64,000 nt of DNA from Nothopassalora personata (lineage: Eukaryota > Ascomycota > Dothideomycetes > Mycosphaerellales > Mycosphaerellaceae), in contig CM066291.1 of assembly GCA_033816765.1 (NCBI GenBank), positions 1,488,001-1,552,000 of the forward strand. The letters are read 5' to 3'. Below are positions 33,166-43,480 of the stretch, piece by piece. Every line of letters begins with the position of its first letter. The first letter of the stretch is position 1. The position numbers and the translations under genes are program-made. A model generated the notes under the pieces. It was given only the letters and a program-made list of their open reading frames with translations. It did not search any database and had not been told where the DNA came from.

Positions 33166-34145
33166 TCACATGCCATTACTTTTCAAGAATGTGTTCATCG
33201 CATTGCCAAGCGCTCTCTGCATCGCCATGCCAGGATGTATGAAGTCCGCCCCCAAGCAAGGCTGACCTGCAGGATAGCTATAGCATGTGCTGTTCGGCGC
33301 GCCATACCGCTGCGGGTTGTTAAGTATCTGGTTCATAGTCATCGTCGGATCGAAGATCACCATCTTGGCACCGGAATACTTGGATGAAAACGATCTGGCC
33401 GAGCTTTGCACTGCATTGTTCCAGTACGTCGTGAGGTTCCGGATTTGGGGTGCTGTGGTGCTATTGCCATATCCAAAAACAGAAGCGCGGTAGATGGGTG
33501 GAACCAATATCGTGACAAATCGACGTGCGCCTAGGCTGTATTGATGACCGATCTGAGTGAAGTAGTTGGTGAGATCAGCCGCTAGTATCTTCGTGGCATT
33601 ATCGTAGCTGCGCCCGGAGAATACTTGGACGGAGACGTCATTGATGCCAAAGAAATTGAAAAAAAACGCTGTTAGTCGCGTTCCACGAGACCGTTTCGGG
33701 CAGTTGGCGAAAGAGGTTCATCTGATCATTGAGATCTTTGACAGGTCCTGAGGGTGCATATGCTTGACCCTGAGCGGCTGTCAGATTGACAAAATTGGCG
33801 CCGACAGCATAGTTGTAAGCCACAGTATCGTTGCGAGTACTGTTGTAGACGACTACATCGATCCAGTTATCCGCACCCGAGGTCGTAGCTATCGATCCTC
33901 GTCAGCCATTTATATTGGCATTGTGCCGTGAAGTGTCCTTCTTACTGCCAGGATATGGTGGGTTGCCCATTGGATTACTCAACGAGGGTTGAGTACTTGC
34001 CATGTCGAAGCCTGTAGTCGTGTAAGAGTCGCCGCTGGAGTATGGTCAGCTGGTTGTGCTGGGGCTATTATTCGATGCCGACTAACAAAGCGAAGAGGTA
34101 TCGCGATGGCAGCACGACCGCTGGTGCAGATGTTGCGGCGCCCAT
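33166..34145 (-). pseudogene. GDSL/SGNH-family esterase, single-base frameshift
   Basis: Exons 34145..34087, 34034..33946 and 33888..33166, with introns of 52 nt (GTTAGT ... CTCCAG) and 57 nt (GTAAGA ... TCGATAG). Splicing builds the catalytic block [15 protein letters not shown] with the nucleophile Ser, and later NFFGINDVS with the oxyanion Gly-x-Asn-Asp, and near the end LGADFIHPGMAM with the Asp-x-x-His pair. Such secreted esterases (carbohydrate esterase 16-like) deacetylate plant polysaccharides. In exon 3 a run of eight A (33659..33666; T on the coding strand) shifts the frame right before FFGIND; seven would restore it. The rest is open. It may be a true null allele or a sequencing error. 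The start and any signal peptide are uncertain; the ATG used is not preceded by a clear leader. Confidence 0.75.
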
Positions 34146-35681
34146 GTTGACTTGCTGCGGGTTCAATGTCACGAAAAGTGCTGGAGGCCACAACACCACG
34201 TTGTAGTAGGACGAGCAGCATAATGTAGCTGCCCAGTTCAACGGCGTGTAAGGCTGGAAGACTTGTTAGTGCTTCTAGCAAGAGACTACTTGGTCCGAGA
34301 TGAGAGAGGCTTCGAGGCATGATGTTCATTTCGAGGCAAGCATGGATATCTCTTCTGCCTGCTATTGGGCGCATGAAACGGTCGCCGCGCGTCCTGTATG
34401 CAGGCAATGCCGTGGACCGGGTCTGTTGCTGGCCGCCCAGTCACCACCATGCTGCGCTGTGCTTCTCTGGCCGACTCACCATGTTGAAATGATCCTAAGC
34501 GATACAGTCGAGGCGCGCAAGAGGCGTCCAGATGTGGTCAGACCTTGTATCGGTACTTGTCCTTGGATGCGGCTCCAAAATTTTCCGTAATGGCGCTCTT
34601 CAAGAAGCTTCCGGAGTTGCCAACAACGTGGGCGCCATGGCTTATTGGCAAGGTATGGCGAAGTGCAATGCTGAGCCTCGATGAGATTCTTTCGCATTAG
34701 TACGTTGGAAGACATCAGCGCAAGAGGGCTGGCTGAGTCAACATTCTTCTTGTAATCTTAATCCCCTCAGCGAGGTGCCCTTGCCATGCTGTCGAGGATC
34801 CCCTTGCAACGATTGTCATCACTCCAGACCTCAAGAGACGTTCTTCGCATCGCATGGACATGGCTCGTGGCTGAGTATTGATGGAATGGAAGACGCTGCG
34901 GACGCCAGAGAATCAAGGATGAAGCCACAAAGTGACAAAAGTGGTCTGCACTGTCTGGGCCACGTGGTTCAAGACCTCGCCAAGCCGAGCGGTTAAGAAT
35001 TCCCCGAGCTCAACATCAGCAGTAACCTACCTTCTCCATTTGAAGATGCGCCTCGTACCTCTGCCAGTCCCTTGTGGAAGTCTCAGCAACGTTGAAGAGC
35101 TATCCATGACCCACCGTCTCGCGATGTTCCTCTATCGACTGTGGTGTAAAAACGAACAATCGAGACCAGCTCCATCAACATTTCCAGCGGAAGGGCAGCA
35201 AAAGCTAGGGCAGAGGTCTACATGAGATTGTACGGAGCCTCTGACCACAGATCACTCATTGAAGAGAGGCGACGCCGACTCACTGGGTGCTGTGTCGTGT
35301 CTCGGGCGGTACAGCAGATCACGAGCTGCCAGGGTACCCCGGAGATTATGGATTGGACGTGCTGGCTTTGGGAAACAAGGTAAGCAGACACTATCCAACC
35401 TGAAAGGCTCAATAGCAGTACATCAAGGGCAAACTCGCGATCCAAGACTCGAACGCGTCCAAACAAGAAACTCTTAAATAGACCTTAGCCTGCCAGACCA
35501 CGGGAACGCATTGCAAAGCATGCATGTGCAAGTATGCGACTGAGAGCGTCTTAGCCGTATCGCATGTCGTAGCGAGAGTCGTCTCGAGTAAGCAGAATCG
35601 TCTGCCACGTAGGTCAACCGTATGTAAGGATGTCACCGAGTCGTGGGAACAGCAGCGTATAAGGAATCCTTATCTGACACG
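34146..35681. other. Intergenic, no supported gene
   Basis: About 1.5 kb. Short frames on both strands do not resemble proteins. The 5' end of the GDSL gene may extend into the first 150 bp, where a minus-strand frame continues upstream. Confidence 0.3.
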
Positions 35682-36236
35682 TTACACCCTGGCACCGCGG
35701 TGAGGTGCGCTCCCGTCGTCAGGGACGAGGGGTCGTGGGATTGTCTGGAGGAAGGAGTCGGAGCAGCGTCGACGTTTGGTTGCTGCCGAGGAGTGCCCAT
35801 GGTCGTCATCTTGCTCGGAAAGAGACCGCGGCGAGAGTCCAGGTCTTGAAGCTAATTGAAGCCATGTCCTTCTTGCACTGGGCTCTGCTGCCGATCTGTT
35901 CTGTGTTCGGAGGAGCGGGTCGTTCGCATCGTCCATCGGAGGTGCTTTGCGCTTGCGCTTGGTGCCGTCCACCGGTTCCGCTCTCTCGTGTACCTCCCAA
36001 TGGCGAATGAGATCTTTCCGCCACAAGAAGCCTTTGCCGCATTCCTGGCACAGATGCGGGCGTTCTTGGTCCGGCAAGTGCGTCGTCAGATGTTTCTTCA
36101 TTACGCATCGGAGCTTGAAGGCTTTGGTGCAGGTAGGACATTTAAACCGCTTGAACTCGTTTGGTCGCTGGGAAAGACACGTGTGCACCGCACCAGTACA
36201 GTAGCGGCGGGAGGTAAGTTGGGAACCGTTGACCAT
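35682..36236 (-). CDS. C2H2 zinc-finger transcription factor, about 184 aa
   Basis: Two canonical C2H2 fingers lie in tandem near residues 33-82: FKCPTCTKAFKLRCVMKKHLTTH and LCQECGKGFLWRKDLIRHWEVH, joined by a linker with DQERP. A basic stretch (GTKRKRK) follows and may be a nuclear localisation signal; the remaining 90 residues are Ser/Arg/Pro-rich and look disordered. The layout fits a DNA-binding regulator. The start is uncertain: a minus-strand frame just upstream with an ATG near 36263 (MPGRFSRWSTVPNLPP) could be a first exon ending with a donor near 36170. Target genes unknown. Confidence 0.65.
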   Translation of the reverse strand: MVNGSQLTSRRYCTGAVHTCLSQRPNEFKRFKCPTCTKAFKLRCVMKKHLTTHLPDQERPHLCQECGKGFLWRKDLIRHWEVHERAEPVDGTKRKRKAPPMDDANDPLLRTQNRSAAEPSARRTWLQLASRPGLSPRSLSEQDDDHGHSSAATKRRRCSDSFLQTIPRPLVPDDGSAPHRGARV

Positions 36237-36694
36237 CGGCTAAACCTTCCGGGCATCTTGCATGTGGATGCAAGGATGATGACTGCCGCGTCGCTGACGA
36301 TGGTGATGAGATGCGGTCGCCGGTCGCGGTCGCGTTCCTGCGGGAAAGCAGCAGCATCTCGAGGACACGCGTAGGTGGGGGCTGTAATGTTTGTTGATGC
36401 TCGGTTTCAGCAGCAGGACCTGTCTGTACACACAGTACGCGTGATTATAGGCTCCTATACTTCGGCAACCCAATTTATTATTAGGGGTTGTGTACAATTT
36501 GCTTGACTTTGTGGAGTATATGAGGTAAGACATGCAGCAATAGAATTAACCAACTCGCCCGCCTGATCTTCTTTCACGGCAACAACATCTTTCCACACCG
36601 CGTGTCGCACAACCCGCGATCCTCCTGAAACCACGCCTGCACGCGCATCGACGATATCTCAAACACATCTAGACACATCAGTGGAGACGCCATC
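36237..36694. other. Divergent region upstream of the zinc-finger and CLIP-170 genes
   Basis: About 460 bp, holding promoters of two divergent genes and possibly a first exon of the zinc-finger gene. No repeat seen. Confidence 0.3.
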
Positions 36695-38925
36695 ATGGCG
36701 CTGCAAACACCCCGGCAGCGGTCTGGCCTACAGCGACCGAGCTATACAGCATCTTCGCCCTCATTGCGCGTCTCCACCGCCGATGCACAGCGCAAAGCCA
36801 GTCTCCAAGCACTGACCGGCGCGCCGACCACACCGGGATCCGCCGGCATGGACGCGACCGATCTTGAAGTGGGAGACATGGTCAATGTGCCGGGCGACAT
36901 GTTTGGTACCGTCAGATTTGTGGGCACCGTCAGAGGCAAGGCTGGGAAGTTCGTTGGCGTAGAGCTCGCCAGAGAGTTTTCTGCTAGAGGCAAGAATGAC
37001 GGAGACGTGGATGGGTATGCACAAGATACGCATGCCATGATACGGGCTGTGAGCTGACACAGATGCCTAGGACACAGTATTTCAGCACCTCAATACCCGG
37101 CTCAGGCATCTTCCTGCCAGTCCATCGCGCTGAGAAGCGGGATCCGCCAGCAGCATCCCTCGACTCCTTCCCATTGACACCCAACACACCGTCATATAGC
37201 ACGGTCGATGGACAAAGGGCACCGCCCGCGAGCTCTGGGCTGAAGTACTCGCAGTCTGCGGGGCCCGGCGCGCGACCCTCGAGTCCCACTTTCAAACCGA
37301 AGCGACCATCTCTACCACGACCCGAATCACCGTTCAGAAAACCGGCTCCTGATCTGCGCCCAACACCCGCGCGAAACCTTTCCGCCAGCACGAGAACACC
37401 GGGCCGCGGAGCAACACCAGCCAAGAACCCGCTGTCGAAGACCACCACTTCTCGACCTTCTACAGCGAACAGCCAGCCAGCACGACCATACTCTCGCACA
37501 GGCTCTAGGCTGGGTCATAGACAAGAATCAGACATTCCCGAAGATAGACGGCCCTTGGCTTCACTTCCAAATGGGCGTGGAAATAGTGGCAGTCAGGGCT
37601 CCGCGAAGTCTTTTTCGCAGACGACCCGATCCTCGTCCAGACTGGGCAGTAGAGAGGGAGCACTTGAGCAAGAGCTTCTGTCTCTCCGGGCAGAGCTCGC
37701 GGAACGGGACAAACGACTCGCAGAGCAAGCAGCGAACTTGGCGGACATGGAGGCCAGCGTGAAAGAGCTATCTGGACTTATACCTGCAGACGGAAATCTC
37801 TCCTTCGACAAAGGGGATCAGTCCACGGCAGAGCTCCGACAGATGCTCCGCGAGAAGAACGAGAAGATCACAATCTTGACATCAGAATTCGATGCACATC
37901 GAGCAGACTTTCGTAGCACTTTAGATTCGCTGGAGATGGCTAGTACAGAAACTGAGCGTGTCTATGAGGAACAGAAGCGGGATCTACTTGCCCAGATCGA
38001 GGAATTGAGCGAACGCAATGCACAGCTGGAAGAGCTGGGTCAAAGCAAGAAGGAGTTTGATGACGTCGCAAGACAGCTTAAGCAGCTCGAAGAGTTCGTG
38101 CAAGAGCTCGAAGAGGGCCTTGAGGACGCCAGGAGAGGCGAGGCAGAAGCTCGGGGCGAAGTCGAATTCTTGAGAGGCGAAGTGGAGCGTGGACGATCCG
38201 AGCTCAAACGCGAACGCGAAAAGGCAGCGGCTGTCATGAATTGCTCGGGAGCGAGCCCGAGCCCGAAAGACCTGGAGCAGAAAGAAGATGAGATTCGCGG
38301 GTTGAAGGCTATCATACACAACTTCACGACCAGTCCAGAGAGCTCGGCACACAACAGCAACTCGTACATCAAGTCGTCCGACGAGGTTAGCAGGTTACAA
38401 GCTGCACTGAACGAGAGCCAGAAGGCGAAGGAGGAACTGGAAGAGGAACTGGAGCAATTTCGCCGCGACTCTGCCATAACAAACGGTCATGCTCATGCAC
38501 GAAATGAGAGCGTACAGACAGCCAGGGGATCGCGGCCTCGTGCTGATACAATCAAGGCCACATCCACGGAGCATGCAAAAGCTTCTGCCACCACCACTGG
38601 CAGCTCCAGAGATAAGCTGTTCTGCGAGATGTGTGAGTCTTCAGAACATGATACGCTCGACTGTGGTCACTTTCAGCCCAGCAACGATACGACGTCGGAT
38701 TCAGAGGCCGCTAAGGACGCTCTCGATGAACACGATGAAGCATCGATCGCAGGCATTGAGAAGCCTGCGCCTCTGTCGCCTTCTCTCTCGAACAGAGAGA
38801 ACCAGAAGCAATCCGGCCGCGACAAGCTTGGTGATAAGACTGAATCGGACCCTTCAGACAAGTGGTGTGCACTATGTGAGAAAGAGGGCCACCTCGCGTA
38901 CGAATGCCCAGATGAGCAGTACTAG
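36695..38925 (+). CDS. CLIP-170/Bik1-type microtubule plus-end protein, 724 aa
   Basis: Exons 36695..37014 and 37071..38925; the 56-nt intron (GTATGC ... ATGCCTAG) falls inside the CAP-Gly domain right after GKNDGDVDG. Domain order: basic Ser-rich head, CAP-Gly domain (about residues 57-125, with the tubulin-tail-binding GKNDG motif), Pro/Ser-rich basic linker (130-230), a long coiled coil (about 230-500, dense in Glu, Lys, Leu), and two CCHC zinc knuckles near 623 (CEMCESSEHDTLDCGHF) and 704 (CALCEKEGHLAYECP). The last residues, Asp-Glu-Gln-Tyr, resemble the C-terminal aromatic motif (EEY/F-like) that CAP-Gly domains bind. CLIP-170 tracks growing microtubule ends and links them to dynein and cell cortex. 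All expected parts are intact. Confidence 0.92.
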
Positions 38926-39310
38926 ACATGCTGCCTAGCACCAAATGCGGTGCATCAAGATTGCACTGCCAGAACGAAGGCCTCACACGTCACGAAGGCA
39001 GCAAGGCTCAGTATGCGGAAGAGTATGCCCTCCGTCAGAGGCAGCTTGCGACGCATGAAGCAATTGAGCGGCCTGAACAGCGTAAGGAGTTGGTGGCATA
39101 GCAAGGGCTTCTGCAGCAATGTGGATGAGAAACGGGTACTTCTTGCTACACACTGGGAATCGGCATCTGGGGATTTCGTAAGGCCGCAGCGAGCTTTGTT
39201 TGAAGGGAAGACGCAGGAAAGGGCGCAGATTCCCGCCTTGTGGTTGGGGTTGGGTGTATGATAGAGAGACCGCGGGACGGGTTGTTGACAGTGATAATGG
39301 TGGTGTAGTA
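38926..39310. other. 3' intergenic between CLIP-170 and the next minus-strand gene
   Basis: About 385 bp between convergent genes. No supported feature. Confidence 0.3.
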
Positions 39311-40056
39311 TTAACGGCTCGTGGCGGTGGCTGCGAGAGCGAACAGGCACAGTAGGTATTGATGTGAGGAAGAGTCGTTACGCGGCCGCCTTCCTGTTTG
39401 GTCAAGATTCTGGGGATCGCGTGGCGCCAAGCATGTCGCCGGCAGGTTCTCAACAGGGAACAAGAACAGCACGAACCATGGTCCGATACGCACCCCCATA
39501 CTGGCCTGGCTTGCCAAAACTCGCCAATAAGCACTACTGGGAAGTCGACGATGCAGAGAATGACACTCCAGAACGCCTCCTCGAGCGCTTGCAACAATGA
39601 CGGCCAGTGAGTCCAGGCCATTTATCTGGGCCAGCAGCTTCGCCATCCATTCTGGAGTCGAGTGCATGCTGTCTTTAGACTTGATTCCAGGCTGGATTGT
39701 AACCTGACGGATTCTGATGGTGGCTGGTGAGAGAACTGCTTCGTGGTATCGCACGAATCGACACTTCGGGTCCGTGTCCCGTGTATCTCTGACAGTCAGA
39801 TGGCTATGCTTTTGAGAACGCTCTTCAAGGTCGGTCTTGAGCTGCTTCGAGAGGAGGAGAAGGTTGATAGACGCTCACCCTTGGCGCTAAGATGGAGGCT
39901 CATCTCAAGCGTGAGGATGCGGTCATTGAGGGTGTCCTTGTGATGCTGAGATTGTGGTTGGTGATCGTTGGGGTCGGAGCTCGACAAAGGGATTAAAGAG
40001 GAGGTCCGAAGCGGCGGCACAAATGGGGAGATCTGGTTGGAGGGAGCGGCTGCCAT
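39311..40056 (-). CDS. Hypothetical multi-exon protein
   Basis: The first exon starts at 40056 (MAAAPSNQISPFVPPLRTS), is Ser/Pro/Gln-rich, and ends in a short coiled coil (DTLNDRILTLEMSLHLSAK) before a GTGAGC donor near 39878. A second frame begins near 39841 with another charged helix (LKTDLEERSQKHSHL) and runs on with a protein-like stretch (SMHSTPEWMAKLLAQINGLDSLAVIV). The exact acceptor is not clear to me, since the candidates I tried change frame. After about 39580 the sequence loses protein-like character, so a further intron or the end of the gene is likely there. No domain recognised. Confidence 0.45.
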
Positions 40057-40975
40057 GGTGGACGTTCTTCTTGTGATCTGGGTTTGTATCTGCCTTTGTG
40101 TTATGTCTTTCTGCTCTTCTTGATATTGGTGGGCCTTGCCAATGCGGACAGTACTGTCGAAACGAAAAGAGAAAAGTATGAAGCTGGGGTTCTTGATGTT
40201 GACTCAGGCTATGAGAGCCACGATGCTTACGACACTGATATGAACGACATATTCTCTTGGATCGACAATGCGTTATCCGGAAGCGACTGATGTTTTGGAT
40301 ACTCACACAAGATCGATGGAGGGTGATAGCTCCCACGAGTACGATCGATGTGCTAGCTCTGATGCTAGACGATGCCCACTGACTGTATCCTGCGTGAACT
40401 CTTCGGGTACGGCGTCAGGATCAACATCATAACCAGATTTGCTGTAGAGCAATACGGTCAAGCTCTGCGGTCGACTAAGCGATAGATGAGGTTTTCAGCG
40501 ACGAGGCGGAACCTTCAATATGGCAGCATGTCCCTCCGATCTCCTTCGACTACCAGGGACAGAAGCAGCAATTTCTTTGTTCTTTGATTATGTCTAATTG
40601 CTATATTGAGGCTGTAGCTCCTTCAAGTTATGTGAACAGAAATATACCTGTATCTCCACGGCGCAGCTTGAAGCATCGGCCGCAGCAGCAGCAAGCACGA
40701 AAAGGCTGATGGGCCCTTCCACACGAGCCTTGTGTCACCCTGGCTTTGATACAGGAAAGACTGCGAAGCCACCATCACATCCACAGCACAGCGGCACGAT
40801 GTTGGTGGCAACCTACGCGATTCCCGGATCCTTTGATCTTTGGACCTTGCAGAGCCACACCCAAGATGAGTGGCTGCGTCTGTATTACCTACCTCAGCGG
40901 CAGTGTAGTACGATGCTTCGCCGCAGCATAAAGGGAGAACGGCGACATCTCGTTCCTTGAACGGAATCTCAAAAG
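40057..40975. other. Intergenic with no firmly supported gene
   Basis: About 920 bp. A plus-strand frame ending at 40290 begins with a signal-peptide-like hydrophobic stretch and ends in an acidic segment, but it has no ATG and no clear upstream exon. Confidence 0.3.
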
Positions 40976-41482
40976 ATGACCTTCTCGCTCTCTATCAGAA
41001 GTACTGTGAGTTTCAGCTGTCTGGTTACGTATTCCTTCCCTGGGCCAAGAATACGGCAAATTTGCAACATGCTTCCGTCACGACACATAACCGTACCAAG
41101 AGCAATACATTCTGGAGCTACACATACTTCGACGTACATCACCATCGGCATCGTCACTGGGCTTCCAGTTCTCATCCTGCTGTGTCTCGCTATCTGTCTC
41201 TGCCCCAGAGGCAAGGGTTGCGATGCGTCAAAGCGAAGGAACACAGCAGAGTTAGACATCGAAAGAGTCGACCAACTCAGAGCAGCAAGAGCGGAAGCAG
41301 ATCTGCCACTTCATCCAGCACTGCGTTCCGTCCGTGAAGAAGAGCTCGAAGAAAGATCCGAGATTGTCCGAAGCAGTGAAGACACCAAAGTGGCTACCAA
41401 TTCCGAAGGAAAATCGCTGGCAACGCAATCGAGCGATGAGATTTTGGCGATGAAGTATGGATTCTCGTGGGTTCGGGCATGA
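40976..41482 (+). CDS. Predicted single-pass membrane protein, 168 aa
   Basis: One hydrophobic segment near residues 53-75 (YITIGIVTGLPVLILLCLAICLC) is followed by a basic, cysteine-containing stop-transfer stretch (CPRGKGCDASKRR) and an acidic, helical cytoplasmic tail rich in Glu, Ser and Arg. The predicted topology is a short lumenal or extracellular N-terminus and a 90-residue cytoplasmic tail. The annotated start gives a long Ser-rich leader; an unrecognised upstream exon could supply a real signal peptide. No family recognised. Layout resembles the 181-residue protein at 58657..59202, although the sequences do not look alike. Confidence 0.5.
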   Translation: MTFSLSIRSTVSFSCLVTYSFPGPRIRQICNMLPSRHITVPRAIHSGATHTSTYITIGIVTGLPVLILLCLAICLCPRGKGCDASKRRNTAELDIERVDQLRAARAEADLPLHPALRSVREEELEERSEIVRSSEDTKVATNSEGKSLATQSSDEILAMKYGFSWVRA

Positions 41483-41542
41483 TCGAGTCCCTGCGTTGAC
41501 CACAGATCTTTGTGACGAAGGATCAGGCACGCAATCATCTTC

Positions 41543-42736
41543 CTAGTCCTGGTCATCATCGAACGGAATCACCGCCGCCACAATCTCATGCCTCTCAAAC
41601 CGCCTATACGCCTCCGGAGCCTCCTTAATCTCGTTGACATCGCTCACGATGAACCCAGTTCGTGCCCTCCCCTCGGGTACCAAGTTCAGCAAGAACGGTG
41701 TCAACGCAATGGGATCCGAAGCTCCAATTCGCCATTTGGAAACCCGTCCGTAAAGGATTCGGCCATATTAAAAGTGATCTGGTCCTGCGCTAAAACAGCC
41801 CTCGGCGCCGTAGTCCCACTGCCAATAATAGCCGTATCCACTCCCACCGTTCCCAGGTCCCCTCCAGCAGTCGTCACCTGGAGCATGTTCGTCGCAATCA
41901 CATCCGCCTGGACCATGAAGTTACGATTGACCTGTCATATCCCACGGCATCAATACTGCGGGATACGCCTTCTGGCTCCAAGGTGAGGATCTGCTCAACA
42001 GGTTGGTAGGTCTGAAAGTTGCTGGGGATGAGCACCCTTGGATCGAGCGAGAGCCAAGCGGTCGGAGACATAATCGACACTATGGACCCGGGACCCGCCG
42101 CGAGGGAGGGCAGAGTCTGCAGCCATCGATCCTACGGGTCCGGCACCGAAGTGGCTGACGGTGTCGCGGGCGTTGAAGTGGGTGTAGTCGAGGGCGAAAA
42201 TGTCAGAGAGCATGGCGAAGTCGTTCAGGATGGAGGTTGTCTCATTGGTGGTCGGGTCGATGTACGTTGTTGTCAGGGCGGGGATGAGGCCGGGGTCGAC
42301 CATGGGCATGTGGATGTGGATGTATTCAGCTGTTGGGAGGAACGATCAGTACCACATGAGGAGGCTGAAGTGTAGGGACGAAACTTAATGCTGCTTACCC
42401 TGCTTTACCCCCATGTCATTCCCATTACCATCCCCACCGTACATACTCGCGCCGTTGTGAATGGCATGATGACTGGGTCGGGTCGTCAACGCTCAGGGAT
42501 CACACTGCATCTCCCACTTCAGAGATATATCCAACGCCCTCGTGGCCGCGTCTGAACAAGATTGTAGATCTTAATCGTAGATGGCAGCTAGCTCTGCTCA
42601 GCTTGACAACGGCGTCGGTCTGTTTAACGACGATGAGCCGGGGAACATCTTGTACACTGACAGAGTAAGCATTGCCTCCCGACACTACGACGCGCATTGT
42701 GGCGCCGAGGACGGATGTGATTTTTGAGAGAGTCAT
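41543..42736 (-). pseudogene. Zinc-type alcohol dehydrogenase pseudogene (formaldehyde-dehydrogenase-like)
   Basis: On the minus strand, pieces of one medium-chain dehydrogenase appear in order: MRVVVSGGNAYSVSVQDVPR, KQTDAVVKL, RGHEGVGYISEVGDAV, IDPTTNETTSILNDFAMLSDIFAL, DTVSHFGAGPVGSMAADSAL (NAD-binding GxGPVG), RVHSVDYVSDRLALA, SRSIDAVGYD, TGFIVSDVNEIKEAPEAYRRFERHE and a terminal acidic tail ending at a TAG at 41543. They fall in different frames, separated by stops and deletions. The zinc-ligand segment CGSDLH is scrambled (ASCHLRLR). The order and motifs match the glutathione-independent formaldehyde-dehydrogenase-like group. A complete enzyme cannot be made. Confidence 0.75.
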
Positions 42737-43480
42737 GATGTACTTCGATGGTCAAAGCGGTTGTAGGGAGTACAGCTATACTCTTACAAAAGCACTTACG
42801 GCCTTCTTTACGGCTCGAGGAAACCGCGACCATAGCTCCATTAGCATAATTCAACTTATGCGTAGCGTCCCGCCTTGTCGCAGGACTTCAGTATTCGCAC
42901 GCTAATCTTATACCCCCAACTTCTCAAACCTTGACGCGTTGTCAGACAGCACAGGAGATGCCGTGTAACTGATGTCGTTGCCAAGTGCTCAATGCATCAT
43001 GCATGGCATGGCGTTCGCTAGCGATACAGCATAGCAGAGATGACATCGTCGCTGTCGAATAGAAGAGTCCTAGCCAAGATATAGTGGAGCTCAGGGCATG
43101 ACGCAGCCGTGGTAGGCTCACCCTATGGAGAGGCCCCGATTCCGCGCGCGGCCGCGTCTTGGCGTTGCACAAGCTGCTGCGCTCTGATGGAGGCAGGCTC
43201 AGCGTCGCTTGCATGTTGCGTGTAGGCAGTGCTCTGTTCTCGGCACATGACGATGAAGACTACGCCTCTTCGTCTCCTTTGGCTCTCTGCTGATGTGTTG
43301 GCAATACTCGTGGTTCTCAACCCTCTTGCCGGACTTGGTCAGACTTGGATTGTAAGACGTGCGGCCCTTATAGCCAGCCACGTGGACTGTATTGCTCACG
43401 ATCAAGATCGGCATAGATCCGAGAGACCAGTAAGAGGCCTACAACAGAAATGCATATGATGTGTCTTCATTCCTACATGA
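42737..43480. other. Intergenic, no supported gene
   Basis: About 740 bp between two minus-strand loci, without a convincing frame. Confidence 0.3.

Noticed and set aside
34970..35010. tRNA-like GCCGAGCGGTTAAG stretch
   Set aside because: D-arm-like sequence only; no acceptor stem, anticodon arm or T-arm follows.
38983..39621. 212-codon minus-strand frame
   Set aside because: Overlaps the end of the hypothetical minus-strand gene in another frame and has no protein-like composition.
40084..40290. Plus-strand frame with hydrophobic leader and acidic tail
   Set aside because: No ATG in frame and no upstream exon that I could join with consensus splice sites.
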